NCBI GenBank assembly: GCA_015345905.1
Contig: JADDTR010000020.1
Span: 496,001-560,000 of the forward strand
Reading direction: 5' to 3'
DNA length: 64,000 nt
Source of the DNA: Aotearoamyces nothofagi
Lineage: Eukaryota > Ascomycota > Leotiomycetes > Leotiales > Tympanidaceae
The position numbers were made by a program, and so were the translations under genes. This document shows, piece after piece, positions 35,957-48,398 of the stretch. The notes beneath the pieces are model-generated. The model was given only the letters and a program-made list of their open reading frames with translations. It had not been told where the DNA came from and did no database searches. Every line of letters begins with the position of its first letter. Within the stretch, counting starts at the first letter, position 1.

Positions 35957-37295
35957 TCATGTCTTATTGGTACCAACCTGGAGATCTGAGAACGCTTCAA
36001 TGGTATTCCCAAATGCGTCTGTTGTCGTTGGGCCGCTCCCAGTATATAGGGCGGGGCCTAGTTTAGTATTATCAGCCTCTAGGTCTTTCGATTCATCGAA
36101 GCTTTCATCGTCGTTCTCATCTTCCTCGTCATCCTCTTCCTCATCATCCTCTTTCTCGTCCTCGTCACCACGTGGTGCTCCTGGATCACCATCACCGTCA
36201 ACGCCGACTGACTTCATATATGCTTCAAGTTCTTTAGCCATCTTTCTTGAAAATCCAGACGCTTCAACAGAGACGTCAAGTCTTTTGATACCATCCTTGC
36301 CAACTAACTTCTTAGCATCAGCGAAGAACGGTCCGGCTTCGTCGGGGGTAAAATGGAAACGGCGCGAGAAGAAGCGCTTGATACAATTGACGTCGCGGTC
36401 GAAGTACATCTCGGCATTCTCATGATCGACTGAGACCATTTGTGGAAAATCAATAAGGATAGGTGTGAGAGTTATGGCGTCTGCCGTGATTTTGTCCGCA
36501 TCGGAGTTCTTGAGAGCAGTCTTCTCTTCGATCAGAATGTTGAACTCGTTAAAATCGCCATGGATGAGGCCGTATTGTGCTAGTCTAAGAATCATTGATA
36601 TGAGCTCTGCATAAAGAGAAGCTGGATCTGGGACCGAAGATATCTGGCGCATCGGAAAGGCATCAATGAGGGACATGACGATCGTGTGTCTTGATTGGGC
36701 TATAGGTTCGGGAACTGGAAATCCGTTCTCACGGAGTGCTTTCATGAATGTGAATTCTTTGATAGCTGCTAGGCGGGACATATACATCCATGAGCCACCT
36801 GAGCGATTCCGGAGGTAGTCTCGGTTTGCTTTGACTGTGCGGAAGGAAATGCGACCAAGACGGTGGATTTTTAGAACTCTTTGTGTACCGTTGTCATCGG
36901 CAACAACAAAGATGTCGCTTTCTTTACCTATACCAATCTGGTTTCCTACGCTGTAGACTTCGTTGCGCTTGCGGTATGTATTTAATGCTAGGTAGTCGAG
37001 ACCTCCGTATGTTAGGCGGTAGCCGTCGTATTTCGCATTCTTCAGCCTGGCAATGAGACCGACTTTTGCCAGTGCCGATATGCATCTGTGAACCCCATTA
37101 CCTCCACCAAAACCAGACAGTTGTGAGATCATCTTTGTTGGTACAACCTCATGGCTCTTACTGGCGTGCTCAACCTATAGACTCGTCAGTTTCCGAGCCA
37201 TTACACCATTAATAATGAAGAGGAGTACTTACTGCAGTGAGGACCTTCCAGTCCTCTGCAGTGAGGTAGCGCATAGCTTTAGTATCGAGTCTCAT
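35957..37295 (-). CDS. RIO2: Atypical protein kinase RIO2
   Basis: Model: complement(join(35957..37174, 37233..37295)), 426 residues (yeast 425). Rio2 is an ATPase-type kinase on late cytoplasmic pre-40S particles, needed for 20S pre-rRNA maturation. Seen here: N-terminal winged helix (MRYLTAEDWKVLTAVEHASK, then LAKVGLIARLKNAKYDGYRLT); flexible P-loop GIGKESDIFVV; catalytic loop YGLIHGDFNEFNILI; metal-binding LIDFPQMVS; DRDVNCIKRFFSRRF; and a strongly acidic C-terminus. The 58-nt intron joins VLTA to VEHA. The last residues (VGTNKT) follow a possible donor CAG|GTTGGT, so the true C-terminus is uncertain. Divergent from RPN1 with 344 bp between. Confidence 0.94.
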
Positions 37296-37639
37296 GGTAA
37301 ATGTGTGCAGGATCGCTCGAAACTTATATTTTCAAAAATCTCATTCACTTTTTCTGCCGTTCCGATATGATGCTGTGGAGACCCCTGTCAATTTTAGCTT
37401 GGCTCGCTTAATAGTGATCGTCTCGCGACCACCTTCGAGAGCTTCAGGCGTGTATCTGTACGCGGAAGCTTATAAACTCCACATACATCAAAATCACCCC
37501 AACATACGCACTTAGATCCTTTTCGCCCTTTCAAAACCCTCTGACTGAAAAGGTGTCATTCTGTGGTTCCACTCGGTTTTCGCGAACTCTGCGCTCCCTA
37601 CGTTCCTTCTGTTGACTACACATTCCCTAAGCTTCCACG
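37296..37639. promoter_or_regulatory. Divergent promoter, RIO2 / RPN1
   Basis: 344 bp shared by a ribosome-biogenesis gene and a proteasome gene. No yeast-type PACE box (GGTGGCAAA) was seen. A short frame at 37294-37515 has no signature. Confidence 0.5.
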
Positions 37640-40532
37640 ATGGCGAAGGATACTGAAGAGCTAAAGTCTATTGACAAAGGCAAAGGCAAGGCGGTTGATG
37701 GAGAAAGCAAGTCAAAAGAGGTCAAGAAAGATAAAGATGGCAAGCCACTTGCCAACGGGAAGGAGGAGGAGCCTGTCGTCGGAGGTACGATCAAGAATAC
37801 TTCGCAAGCGATGCTGACTATATACTGACCATGCTTCCTGCAGCCGAGGAGCTCAGCGAAGAGGACCACCAACTAAAGACAGAGCTAGATATGCTGGTGG
37901 AGCGGTTAACAGTCAGTTTTTTTATTCGATAGCTACAATGCTTGAATCAAAATGCTAATAATGCCTGCTTAGGAACCCGACACAACACTTTACAAGTCTG
38001 CTCTTGAAGCAATCAAAGATTCGATCAAGACCTCGACCTCATCTATGACTGCTGTTCCGAAGCCTTTAAAGTTTCTCCGACCACACTACGAGCCTATGAT
38101 AAAGCTCTACGAAAAATGGGATAAGAGCGACAACAAGACATCTCTAGCAGATGTACTCTCGGTGATTGGGATGACGTTCTCCGACGAGGACAGACAAGAC
38201 ACTCTTAAGTACAGATTACTAGCACCTACATCAGACATCGGATCTTGGGGTCACGAATACACGAGACACTTAGCATTAGAGCTCGGGGAGGTTTACACTA
38301 AGAGATTAACTGCCGACGAGCCTTACGAAGATCTCATCCAACTTGCTCTGACACTCGTTCCTCTATTTCTCAAAAGTAATGCCGAAGCTGACGCTGTGGA
38401 TTTGATGAGCGAGCTCGAAATCATTCAAGACCTGCCGAAATTCCTTGACGCTGAGACATATCCGCGAGTTTGCTTGTATATGGTCAGCATGGTCAATCTT
38501 TTGACATACCCCGAAGATCAGCAATTCCTTCGCACCGCACATGATATTTACAAACAATACAATCAACTAACTAAGGCCATTGTTCTCGCCATCAGATTGA
38601 ATGATGTTGAACTCATTCGAGCTGATTTCGATTCAACGACAGATATCGCACTGAAGAAGCAGATGGCTTTCCTGATTGCACGACAGCAGATCTGGTTGGA
38701 TCTGCCGACAGATACCGAGGAGGAACAAGAGATAGCCGAATGTTTAAACAACATTAAAATGCCCGAACACTTCAAAGCCCTGGGTAAGGAGCTTAACATC
38801 CTTGATCCTAAGACGACTGAGGACATCTATAAGAGCCATCTCGAAAGCACCAGAATCGCTGGCTCTACTAATACCACCTCAGCAGCCCATAATCTGGCTG
38901 CTGGCTTTGTGAATGCATTCGTCAATGCCGGCTTCGGTAATGACAAGATGATGCTGGTGGACGAAGACCAATCTAGCTGGGTGTGGAAAACAAAAAAGGA
39001 AGGACAGCTTTCCACGGTTGCATCGATGGGTACTTTACTGTTGTGGGACGTTGAGGCTGGTTTGGATAAAATTGACAGATACACATATGCAGATGAAGTC
39101 GAGATTCAGGCAGGTGCTCTCCTCGCTACTGGTATTGTAAACACTAGTGTACGACTGGACTCAGATCCTGCGCTGGCCTTGCTCGGTGATGCAGACAAGT
39201 TACAAAACAAAGAGCCTTTGATCCGAGTATCAGCTATCATGGGGTTGGGTCTGGCGTACGCTGGTTCAAACAAGGAAGAACTGCTAGAGCTGCTTCTACC
39301 GATTGTCGGGGATACCTCGTTAGATATGCAGACCTCAGCGATGGCAGCCCTATCACTCGGCATAATCTTTGTCGGCTCTTCCAACAGTGATGTTAGTGAG
39401 GCTATTGTGCAGACATTCCTTGATGACGAACGCAAGCATCAATTAAAGGACAAATGGACACGATTCATGGCCCTCGGCCTTGGCCTACTATTCTTTGGAA
39501 GACAGGAAGAGGTTGATGTTATCCTCGAGACGTTAAAAGCCATCGACCACCCAATGTCCAAGCCTACTTCAGTGCTTGCAGAGATTTGTGCGTGGGCAGG
39601 TACCGGAACCGTGCTGAAGCTACAGGAGCTTCTCCATATCTGCAATGATCACATCGAGGACAGTGATGACAAGAAGGGCGACGAGATGCTGCAAGCCTAT
39701 GCAGTCATTGGCCTTGCACTGGTTGCAATGGGAGAAGAAGTTGGACAGGAAATGGTTCTTCGTCAGTTTGGGCATCTCATGCACTATGGAGAACCCAACA
39801 TTCGGAAGGCAGTTCCCCTGGCGATGGGCCTAATCAGTCCCAGCAACCCACAGATGAAAGTCTATGATACGCTGTCCAGATACAGTCATGATAATGACAA
39901 TGATGTTGCCATTAATGCTATCTTTTCTATGGGTCTTCTCGGAGCCGGGACCAACAACGCGAGATTGGCCCAACTACTCCGACAACTTGCCAGCTACTAC
40001 CACCGTGACCCAGAGACTCTCTTTATGGTGCGTATTGCACAAGGGCTCCTTCACATGGGTAAGGGCACGTTGTCTGTTAACCCCTTCCACACCGATCGCC
40101 AAATCCTCTCTCGGGTCTCTACTGCTGGCCTCCTCTCCGTTCTGGTCGCTATGATTGATGCCAAGCAATTCATTACCAAGGATTCGCATTACCTCCTTTA
40201 CTTCCTTGTTACATCCATGCATCCTCGATTCCTTGTTACTCTCGATGAAGATCTCAAGCCACTTACGGTCAATGTTCGAGTTGGACAAGCTGTTGATGTT
40301 GTAGGCCAAGCTGGACGGCCAAAGACGATCACTGGGTGGCAAACACAGAGCACTCCAGTACTACTGTCATACGGCGAGAGAGCTGAACTAGAAGATGAGC
40401 AGTACATCAGCCTATCTAGTACACTTGAGGGTCTAGTAATCTTAAGAAAGGTCAGTCTCGGGAACAAACATAACAGGATTACGATCACTAATTTGTAAAC
40501 AGAACCCTGACTGGGAGGATGGTAAAAGCTAA
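37640..40532 (+). CDS. RPN1: 26S proteasome regulatory subunit Rpn1
   Basis: Model: join(37640..37784, 37844..37911, 37973..40450, 40503..40532), 906 residues, normal for Rpn1/PSMD2. It is the large scaffold of the base, a docking site for ubiquitin, shuttle factors (Rad23, Dsk2) and Ubp6. Seen here: a Lys/Glu-rich start, the conserved LKTELDMLVERLTEPDTTLY, LKFLRPHYEPMIKLYEKW, and a toroid of proteasome/cyclosome repeats at about residues 410-780 (ASMGTLLLWDVEAGLDKID, RVSAIMGLGLAYAGSNKEE, QTSAMAALSLGIIFVGSSN, RKAVPLAMGLISPSNPQ). The last exon of 30 nt codes NPDWEDGKS-stop and matches the family's short end after GLVILRK. Introns are 59, 61 and 52 nt; two of three use donor GTCAGT. Confidence 0.96.
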
Positions 40533-40826
40533 AGCAATTAATGGAGATGAGAAACGCAACATTATGAACTGTATATTAAGTCATAGACATTCCCCGGCTG
40601 TGGCCCTAGCTATATCAGCTGCAATGACAGATGAGATTAGGCCACCATCACAGGGGTCCCTAAAGTGGCCTCCACTGTCCCACTGCCGGCCTAGATTATC
40701 ATGTGATATCCGTCTATTGATCATGCATCTGATGTAAAAATACTGCCCTCCCTTGGCTCCGATTTACGCCAACCCTACCCCAAAAATTTACAAGATTCAA
40801 GAATACCATACTACGCCGAGTTCCAT

Positions 40827-43139
40827 CTAACACCTCTCAAATACCCTATATAGACCCTTCAGGTTTGCTACTTCCAGAATGCCACCTTTCATCAATGCCT
40901 TCGTAGCAATCAACCTCGCACTAAAAGCTGGGAACATGTTCTCCTCTATGACCCGTCCAACCTGTACCCTCCTTGTTTCAATCTCCTGATCTACCCGACG
41001 TTCATCTTCATCGCCACTATTAGTAGGTGCATGTAACGGTGGGAGCTGTTCTGGGACATAGAAGTCGGCTAATTCGCGAAGAAATGTTTCAAAGCAAGAT
41101 TTCTCGTCCATCCAGTTCACATGAGGTCCCAATCTAAGCAAGAACCGTGGCAGCTTAGCAAGGCTAGGCGTGTAACCTTTCATGAGAAGAGGAATGCCGA
41201 CGAGATCACCCTCAGGTGATATATCGAGGGTGAAGTACTCAAGGAGCATTTCTCTCCTTTCTATCAACTGGGCCGATACCAGCTCGACGACTTCGTTGAC
41301 GTCGAAGTCGTTTTTCTTGCTCACGGCTGGGAGTTTAGCTTTTTCGTTTTCAGCTGCAAGATGCAGGATTTCTTTCAATTTCAGTGGTGGTTCGAAGCGG
41401 ATGGCGCCAAAATTCCCGAAGTCTGTGAGGCCAACCTGATAGAAGTATTCATTGCAAACCATGCCATAATCTACCAGAAAGAGTTTCACACCGCTTTGGA
41501 TTGCGGCAAGGCGTCGCCGTTCATCGACAATACCGACGAAAGTGTGGGTGGCAAAAACTTCAGTGAGCTCTGCATGCATTACATCCCGGACTTCTGCGCG
41601 GAGTTCTTTAACGGTCACAAGGCGGCATACGACAGGTGTACGGTTAGAGTATTCGTATTCCATGCCCTCGGATGTTGGATGTATTGATATAGACGAATCT
41701 GTGCTTACGGTGGTTGTCCGGGCTGTGCTAGGAGGTAGCATGCTTGTAATCTTGCGCAGCTTTGCGTCTGTGCGGACAAGATTGTTTTCATATGTTTTTG
41801 ATATCGATCTTGATCCTGAAGTACTTAGTCCTCCTGAGGCGGTAGCTATGTCGGGGATTGCCATTGCCAGTGGAGCCCGGACCCCTGGCAGGAGAGTCTG
41901 GGTCATGAATGTACGGCTCGTGTCAACATTTGCCAGTTTGACACGGATATCATTGCAGATCTGTTCGATTACCTCGTCTTCGTTAAGAAAATTGACCTCT
42001 CGCTTTGTGGGGTGCACATTAACGTCGACCCGTTGAGGATCGATTTCAAGGTTTAGATAAATAAAAGGGTGGCCTCCTTTAGGCAAGAACGCAGAGTATG
42101 TTTGTTCGATAGCTTTCCGGATATTTGTTGACTCAACGCAACGATGGTTGATAAACAACAAGACTGTACTTTTCTTGACATGATAGTTCGCATTGCTACT
42201 CCATCCATCAGCCTTGAAGCCGAATTGCAGATCTACAGAAGTGAATTCAATCAATTCATTAGCAACATTGCTGCCGTATATCTGTCGAATCCGGTCAACA
42301 GTTGATGCATTCGACTGGATATATAAGGTTGTACTCGGCTCGCCGAATTTCTTGCAGCTAAACCCAACCCCGGAGCAGTGGATGGCATACCTTCCGACGA
42401 GGTCCAAGATCTTGTTGTACTCGTCCGAGGCCGACCTGAAAGCACGGCGTCGAGTAGGGATATTGTAGAATAGATCTTCGACAGTGATCTGCGTACCCAG
42501 GCGTCCTGCTGTGGCCCGTGGTTCTGCTGTTTGATTTGGCTTTGAAGGCGTGAGCTTGCAACTTGCATAACATGCCCGATAAGCACAATTCGAATCTTTC
42601 GTTCTCGTGGTGACTGTTAAATGGGCTATGTGACTAATACTTGCAAGCGCCTCTCCTCGAAAGCCATAAGTGCCAATAGATGTAAGGTCTTCGAAAGCGG
42701 ACAACTTTGATGTAGTGAAACGCTCACACAGAAGCGGCAAATCTTCAAACTACAAGATAAATTAGAGGCCTAGTACTCTTCGTGGAGTTGTCACGGGTAC
42801 TTGCAGTAATTCCATGTCCATTATCAGTGATCTGAAGTAGTTTTAAACCTCCCTCCTTGACGACAATCTCAAGAGAAGTAGCGCCAGCGTCCACCGAGTT
42901 CTCAATGAGCTCCTTTAAGGCGTGAACGGGGGCGACTATAATCTCGCCAGCAGCAATCTTGTTTATGACATCTGTATCGAGTTTCTGGGGGAGTTAGATT
43001 AAGACGAGTCTAGGAGGATATAAGCTGCCTTTACCTGTATCCTTCTAGGAGCCGTGACATCCAGAGGGACGTCATCCGCCTTTCTCTTCGTCCTTCTTAG
43101 AGTCGTATCATCGACGTCTACATCCATTTTCTCGGCCAT
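40827..43139 (-). CDS. MLH1: DNA mismatch repair protein Mlh1
   Basis: Model: complement(join(40827..42749, 42805..42984, 43035..43139)), 735 residues. Mlh1 is the common partner in MutL heterodimers (with Pms1, Mlh2, Mlh3) that act after MutS recognition of mismatches and in meiotic crossing over. Seen here: GHKL ATPase motifs [15 protein letters not shown] (catalytic Glu), DNGHGI and [13 protein letters not shown], with CERFTTSKL between; the transducer segment [15 protein letters not shown]; and the conserved C-terminal end FERC, which completes the partner's endonuclease site in the family. Intron 2 (42750-42804) is a GC-AG intron with donor ACT|GCAAGT; splicing it gives [16 protein letters not shown], the same length as in homologues. 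Start at 43139 ([11 protein letters not shown]) or the in-frame ATG at 43127. Confidence 0.96.
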
Positions 43140-43857
43140 ATTGTCCAGCACGTCCACGGCTCGACTGAGACGCCTGACCTGCTATGTATATTTGGAGACA
43201 AGCGGTAATAAGCTTTGTAGCACACTTAGTAGTTGGTGGTACCGTAGAGAATGTGTACCCAGCCTGTAAGAGCTCAATGAGAAAAGAAAAATAGAGCTGT
43301 CTGTGAAAATGACGGCATCATCAAGGCCGTCACCATAGCCTAATGATATCTTTTAGAGACCGAACAGGTTATTGCCCCATGGCTTCCTGGTACTTCGCAC
43401 TGGTTCTTAAAAACGCGGAACGTACGCGCAGCCTACGCGCAGCCACATGATCCTAGTGCCCAAGCTCCCCCAAAAGTGCTGGCGACGGGAACTAAATTAA
43501 ACAAGGGCGGAGCGGAGCTGCGGAGCCACAAAGCCTTGTCTTGGATCCTCCGTACTTACAGATCTCTACGAATAGTTACTGATACCCGATCAGATCAGAT
43601 TATGGATTATGGAACAACAGATAATCGCTTTCTAATTCTGCTATCCGCCACTACAGGCTCCTTGCTCCACGAACATTACCAGGCCTGTCCTTTATCATAT
43701 AGAAGACGATTGCTTACGCTAGATATCTGAAATCCTTCGAGAGCCTGCTGCGGCTATCAACCGCGCTTCTCAACTGTGTCGCGCAAGGCAGCTCCTGTTC
43801 GCATGCATCGGCAGATTCGATAGAGCTCGTTTGGGCATGAAGTGAGGGTATACAATA
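43140..43857. other. Divergent intergenic region, MLH1 / glycosyltransferase-like gene
   Basis: 718 bp. Contains three ACGCG motifs at 11-bp spacing (listed separately). The frame at 43476-43730 has no signature and no ATG-proximal support. Confidence 0.5.
43413..43445. promoter_or_regulatory. Three phased ACGCG motifs upstream of MLH1
   Basis: ACGCG begins at 43413, 43424 and 43435, exactly 11 bp apart; the last two lie in a direct repeat TACGCGCAGCC. ACGCG is the core of the MluI cell-cycle box bound by MBF-type factors at G1/S. The cluster is about 275-300 bp upstream of the MLH1 start. None is the full ACGCGT, so assignment is tentative. Confidence 0.45.
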
Positions 43858-46078
43858 ATGGTTCTCGCTCCAAGGTTGCTTGCAGGGGATGAAGAGCTGG
43901 GCAAACGCGACGATGACTACAAACACGGACCGAAACCCCAGCTCTCGAGAGCATGGCAGTATCCTCGATTGCCTATACGGAGGAATATCAGAAGGATAGC
44001 CTTGGCCTTCATAGCAGCTGTGGCACTGTACTATTTTTTCAAAAATATGCCGACAGACTTAGAGAACCCACGACCGCGGCCGAATTATGGCGATCCTTCA
44101 GCCCAAGAAGGCAGAGGCCGATGGATGAAACCTACGACAACACTACCGAATGGCCCAAATGGCCCACCTAGCAAGTCAAATACTATAGAGTCCTATGAAG
44201 ACGACTCTACGGAGAGATCCAAACACTGGTTCAACGGCCCAATCAAGTTCTACCAACTCGCATCCTCATTGCATTCCATTTCTATCACGAAAGGTACCAG
44301 CTTGAGTAACCGAAACGTCCTTTTCGCAGCTTCCAATCTTAAAAGTGCCGCACTTCTCCTTCCAATGGCTTGTGAAATGGCCAGCTTCAACAGAAATCAT
44401 ATTCATTTCGCCCTCATGGGACGAGATGACATATCAATGGATATATTAAAAGCTGTTAATGGCTTAACGAAGGAATGCGAGATGTGGTTTCATGGTAAAT
44501 AATATGCTCTGCGATGACTGGTGTTTCCGCAGCTGACCATGATACAGATGCACGCCCTGATTTCTCAACGCAGAGTTCTAACTTTCGGATGGAAGTTAGC
44601 ATCTCGGCTGGTCTTAGCCATATCAACAATTTCATGCATCCACAAGCTGTTATCATTGACAATTCGGGAATTGAAGATGACTTTTTCTTAACTGCTATGC
44701 GAGATCGAGCGCCTGCTATAGACAGGACGCTAATAGAACTCCCTGGGAACGCTGAGCAGAACTTGATGTGGCTGACTCGATTGGACAGTCAATCTTTAAA
44801 AGGTAGCTAACTATATTCACCATATACCCAACTATTTTAACGGAGTTGCTGATGTTTCATGCAGCATGGAATAGTTTCAGCATTGACATTCTTATCCATG
44901 CACAGCCGTCAGCCTCGGGCTCGTTGATGAGGCTCTTAACGTCTCTTTCAAATGCAGATTATTTCTCATCACCCCCTCCACGTCTAACGATTGAATTGCC
45001 GCACAAGGTTGAAGAGCCAATACGACGATATCTCTCTGACTCTTTTGAATGGCCACCAGCAAGACTCCAGGGCGAATCAATAGTGAATCAACTTACACTG
45101 CTTCACCGTATCCCGCAGCACGGTCTCACTCCCGAGGAAAACTCTATCAGATTTCTTGAGTCGTTTTGGCCTGCCAATCCTGCCACATCACACATATTGC
45201 TCTTATCACCACAAGTGGAACTCTCTCCACTTTATTTTCAATACCTCAAGTATACTATTTTAGAATACAAGTATTCCTCTATAAGCTTGTTAGGATCTCA
45301 AAACCTCACGGGCATTAGTCTCGATCTACCATCTACATATCTCAATGATACTACTTTGCTCTCGCCGCCAACATCTCAGGAAAACGAAACCAGAATTCCA
45401 GAGCCTGCTGAATTCTTTCTCTGGCAAGCACCCAATAGCAACGCAGCCCTTTATTTCGGCGATAAATGGATAGAACTACACTCCTTCATCAGCCAGTCTC
45501 TCGACTCGAGCCATTCACTCCCGACACCCACAACCCTCAACGAGAAGCAAGTTAGCAAGACCTATCCCTCCTGGCTTGAATACATCTTAAACCTCGCCCG
45601 CGTACGCGGCTACTATACCCTCTACCCTGCTCTTGATATTTTAGGTGGTCCAGCTCTCGCGACAATGCATAACGAGCTCTATCAACCGCCTGAAGAATTT
45701 GTTCTTGACTCAGAACATGTAGTTCAACAAGTAGATTCGAGACTACCCAATGACGAATTTGCGGCCGATCCTGCACATCACCTCTCCTTGAAACATGCCG
45801 AGATGCCACTAGCTTCAAACTCCCTACTCAACCTTCTACCCTCCAACAAGCTTCTAGAGGCTATGGACAGCATGCCACTCATAGGTTGGGATGGGGTTAG
45901 GTTAAAAATGATTGAACTAGCGCAGAATGCGGAAAAGTTTGCTACAGTTTTCAGTCGGGAAGTTGGCGGCTGCGAGATTCTAGCAAGGCCAGAGGCTAGG
46001 CGGCAGAAAATAGAAGGAAGTGCGGATGACTTGTTCTGTCTTGACGAAGGAAAAACGCAGGACTCCACTAAAATATAG
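43858..46078 (+). CDS. Type II membrane glycosyltransferase-like protein
   Basis: Model: join(43858..44494, 44533..44802, 44865..46078), 706 residues. Resembles a fungal family that is commonly labelled 'glycosyltransferase 2'; activity is unproven. Seen here: a short basic cytosolic tail, one membrane anchor at about residues 46-62 (RRIALAFIAAVALYYFF), a Pro-rich stem, then a large luminal-type domain. Family-like segments are NVLFAASNLKSAALLLPMAC, DARPDFSTQS, SFSIDILIHAQP and HILLLSPQVELSPLYFQYLK. This topology is typical of Golgi enzymes. Introns are 38 and 62 nt; the first (44495-44532, donor GTAAAT) is the shortest in the window and joins EMWFH to ADHDTDARPD. Conserved acidic motifs for metal binding could not be assigned with confidence. 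Confidence 0.8.
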
Positions 46079-46305
46079 TACGGTTCTAGAAAACAGTGAA
46101 CATGATATAGACCCAACTTCTACTGCTGCGATGGAGCAGCGTGCTAGGGAGACAGGCTTGCTGGCCGAAGCTTGAAAAAAATCATTTGTACGGAGGAGTC
46201 ACTTCAGCATTCGGCGTTTCGGTGTCATAAGTGGCGTATGTGTATATGTACATTCCACGCCTGTAGTCATTCAAACAAGCCATAGTATATACAATTCGAA
46301 AACAA

Positions 46306-48398
46306 TTATGCGTTGTCGTTTCTGCTCTGCGCTTCCTCCACAGCATCATCCCAATTTGTTCGGTACAAGAACAAACCTTCCATTCCGGCAACCCTAGTCA
46401 ATATTAGAGCATGACCAACGAGATATATGAACAGAAAATAACTCACAGGCCAAGCGCAAGCGCAACACCACTCCATAGCCCTTCAAGTTCCCAGTCTAAG
46501 CCGAATGCCGTTCCAAAACTGATTGGCATGGCAATAACGTAGTAGCAAAACAAGTTGACCCAGCCCCCAATCTCCTGTCTACCGAGTCCTCTCAGCAGGC
46601 CATTGCACGTCGCAGCTAAGGCATCGAATAACTGGAATGCAGCACACAGAGGGAGAACCGATGCCACCAGGGCGATGACATCTTGGTCGTCTGTAAAGAG
46701 CTGGGGGATTTTGTTCCGAAGGGAAGACAGGAGAACTACATTAAAAATGCCTACGAGGCAGGCTGCAAAAATTGCCATCTAAAACGTTATTAACAACTTG
46801 CCAGTGCATCAGAGGGCCAAAGAGAGTTTTAAATATGGTCTTACCTTTGCTGATGTTTTGGCTGCGTCTGAAAGGGTTGCTCCGATCAGATTGGCCACAC
46901 GAGTCGAAGCAGCGATGGATATAGGGAACGGGATCTGGAAAGTCATTGCTGTTACAGTGCTGAGAATACTCTGTGCAGCTAGATGTGTGGTCGAAAAGTA
47001 TGAAGAGGCTAATGTGAGGACCTCAAATGCTAGAAATTCAGCCTCCACCATCAACAGACCCGGCAAGGCAAGCTTGATCATAGGACCCCAATTGACAAAG
47101 GCACGTTTCGTGAAGCCATTCCAGCATTGTCTACCATCAACGTAGTAGACGTAGAGAAATAGCAATATTGGAAGTAAAGTATCCGTGATTGCAACCGCGA
47201 TAGGAGCGCCAACGTAGCCCCATTCAAAATGCCAAACTAATAGCCAGTTCAGAAAAGCATTTAACGGAGCAGCAACGAGAAGGACGTAAGTAGTGGCCGA
47301 GAAGAGCCCCTGGGCTTGAACATAACGTTTGCCACTCTCAAAGGCGCAGTATCCAGGAGCTCCGATTAAGAGGACCCGAAGGTATAGGCCGGCGAGTTCT
47401 GCAGATCTCTTTTCCGGCACTATCAATTCTAAAATCTTCTCGGCACTAAGCCATATAATACCAATGGGAATAGTCAATGCCCAGAGGAAGTAAACCATTC
47501 GTTGCAGCTGGAGACCAACTAGGTGCTTCCGTCCAGATCCGTAAGCCTGGGAACATAAAGTGTCCAGACTGGTGGCCAATCCTTGATAAATGGCATATCC
47601 TGAAATATTGGCGGTCATTGAAGCCAAGGAAACGGCACCGAGCTCAACTTTTCCCAGGTGGCCAACTGTGAAGATACTCGCTACTGTCAAAGAGTACTGT
47701 AATACAAAGGTAACGATTAGAGGGCTTGAGTACCTGACCAAGGTCTTAGTCTCCCGCTGCCATGTAGTCTTTATCATTCCAGCCCTTACGGCTGCTTCCC
47801 AATCACGATTCCTTCTCTCGTGCCCATCTCGGGCCGTCTCTGGCACACCGTTTACCAATAACAGAGACGTCTCCGTAGGCTGTGCAGTAAATGAAGGTCC
47901 AATAGCTTCTTCATCTCCTTCAGACTTAGGTACCTTTGTGCTAAAAATCCGACGATATATTCGAGATGGAAGGCTTCGGTGAGCAGGCTGTGGATGTTTC
48001 GGCGGTGCCAAATGGTTGTCTCGTAACAAACTGCGTTCTTCATTTCTCGCCTGCTTCTTCTCTTTCTTTGTAAGTGTATTGATTTGCAGGTGCTGAGGCG
48101 TAAGAGCGGGTCGTGTGCCGCCAAAAGCCACAAGACTCGGTCTTCGATATGAGCTCGCCATTGAGTGGACTTGATCTGCTGGTCGTATGGTCGAAGCATC
48201 CGACTCTGAGCTATCGTGTTCACCGTCATGGTCGTCGTCGACAATCTCAACTTCGTCGTTGGAGCCTTCTTCAATGTCTCGGGCAATCGATGCTTGTGCT
48301 ATCGGCGAACTAGAAAGAAAAGATGTGCCAAATGGTGACCTGGAAACGGAGCCATGCCTAGGTGGAGCGGCCGGAATGGGCGTTGCAGCGGAGGGCAT
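46306..48398 (-). CDS. MATE family multidrug/metabolite antiporter
   Basis: Model: complement(join(46306..46393, 46447..46778, 46845..48398)), 657 residues. A multidrug and toxin extrusion (MatE) protein of the fungal Erc1-like type; such proteins exchange organic cations or metabolites for protons at the vacuole or plasma membrane. Seen here: a long Ser-rich and acidic cytosolic N-terminus (about 190 residues, with EIVDDDHDGEHDSSESD), then two MatE halves with some 12 spans. Family segments are SVASIFTVGHLGKVELGAVSL-like VASIFTVGHLGKVELGAVSL, GLATSLDTLCSQAYGSG and, in the second half, STVTAMTFQIPFPISIAAST and CNGLLRGLGRQEIGGWVNLF. Introns are 66 and 53 nt. The short last exon codes the cytosolic tail ending SRNDNA. 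The substrate is unknown. Confidence 0.92.
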
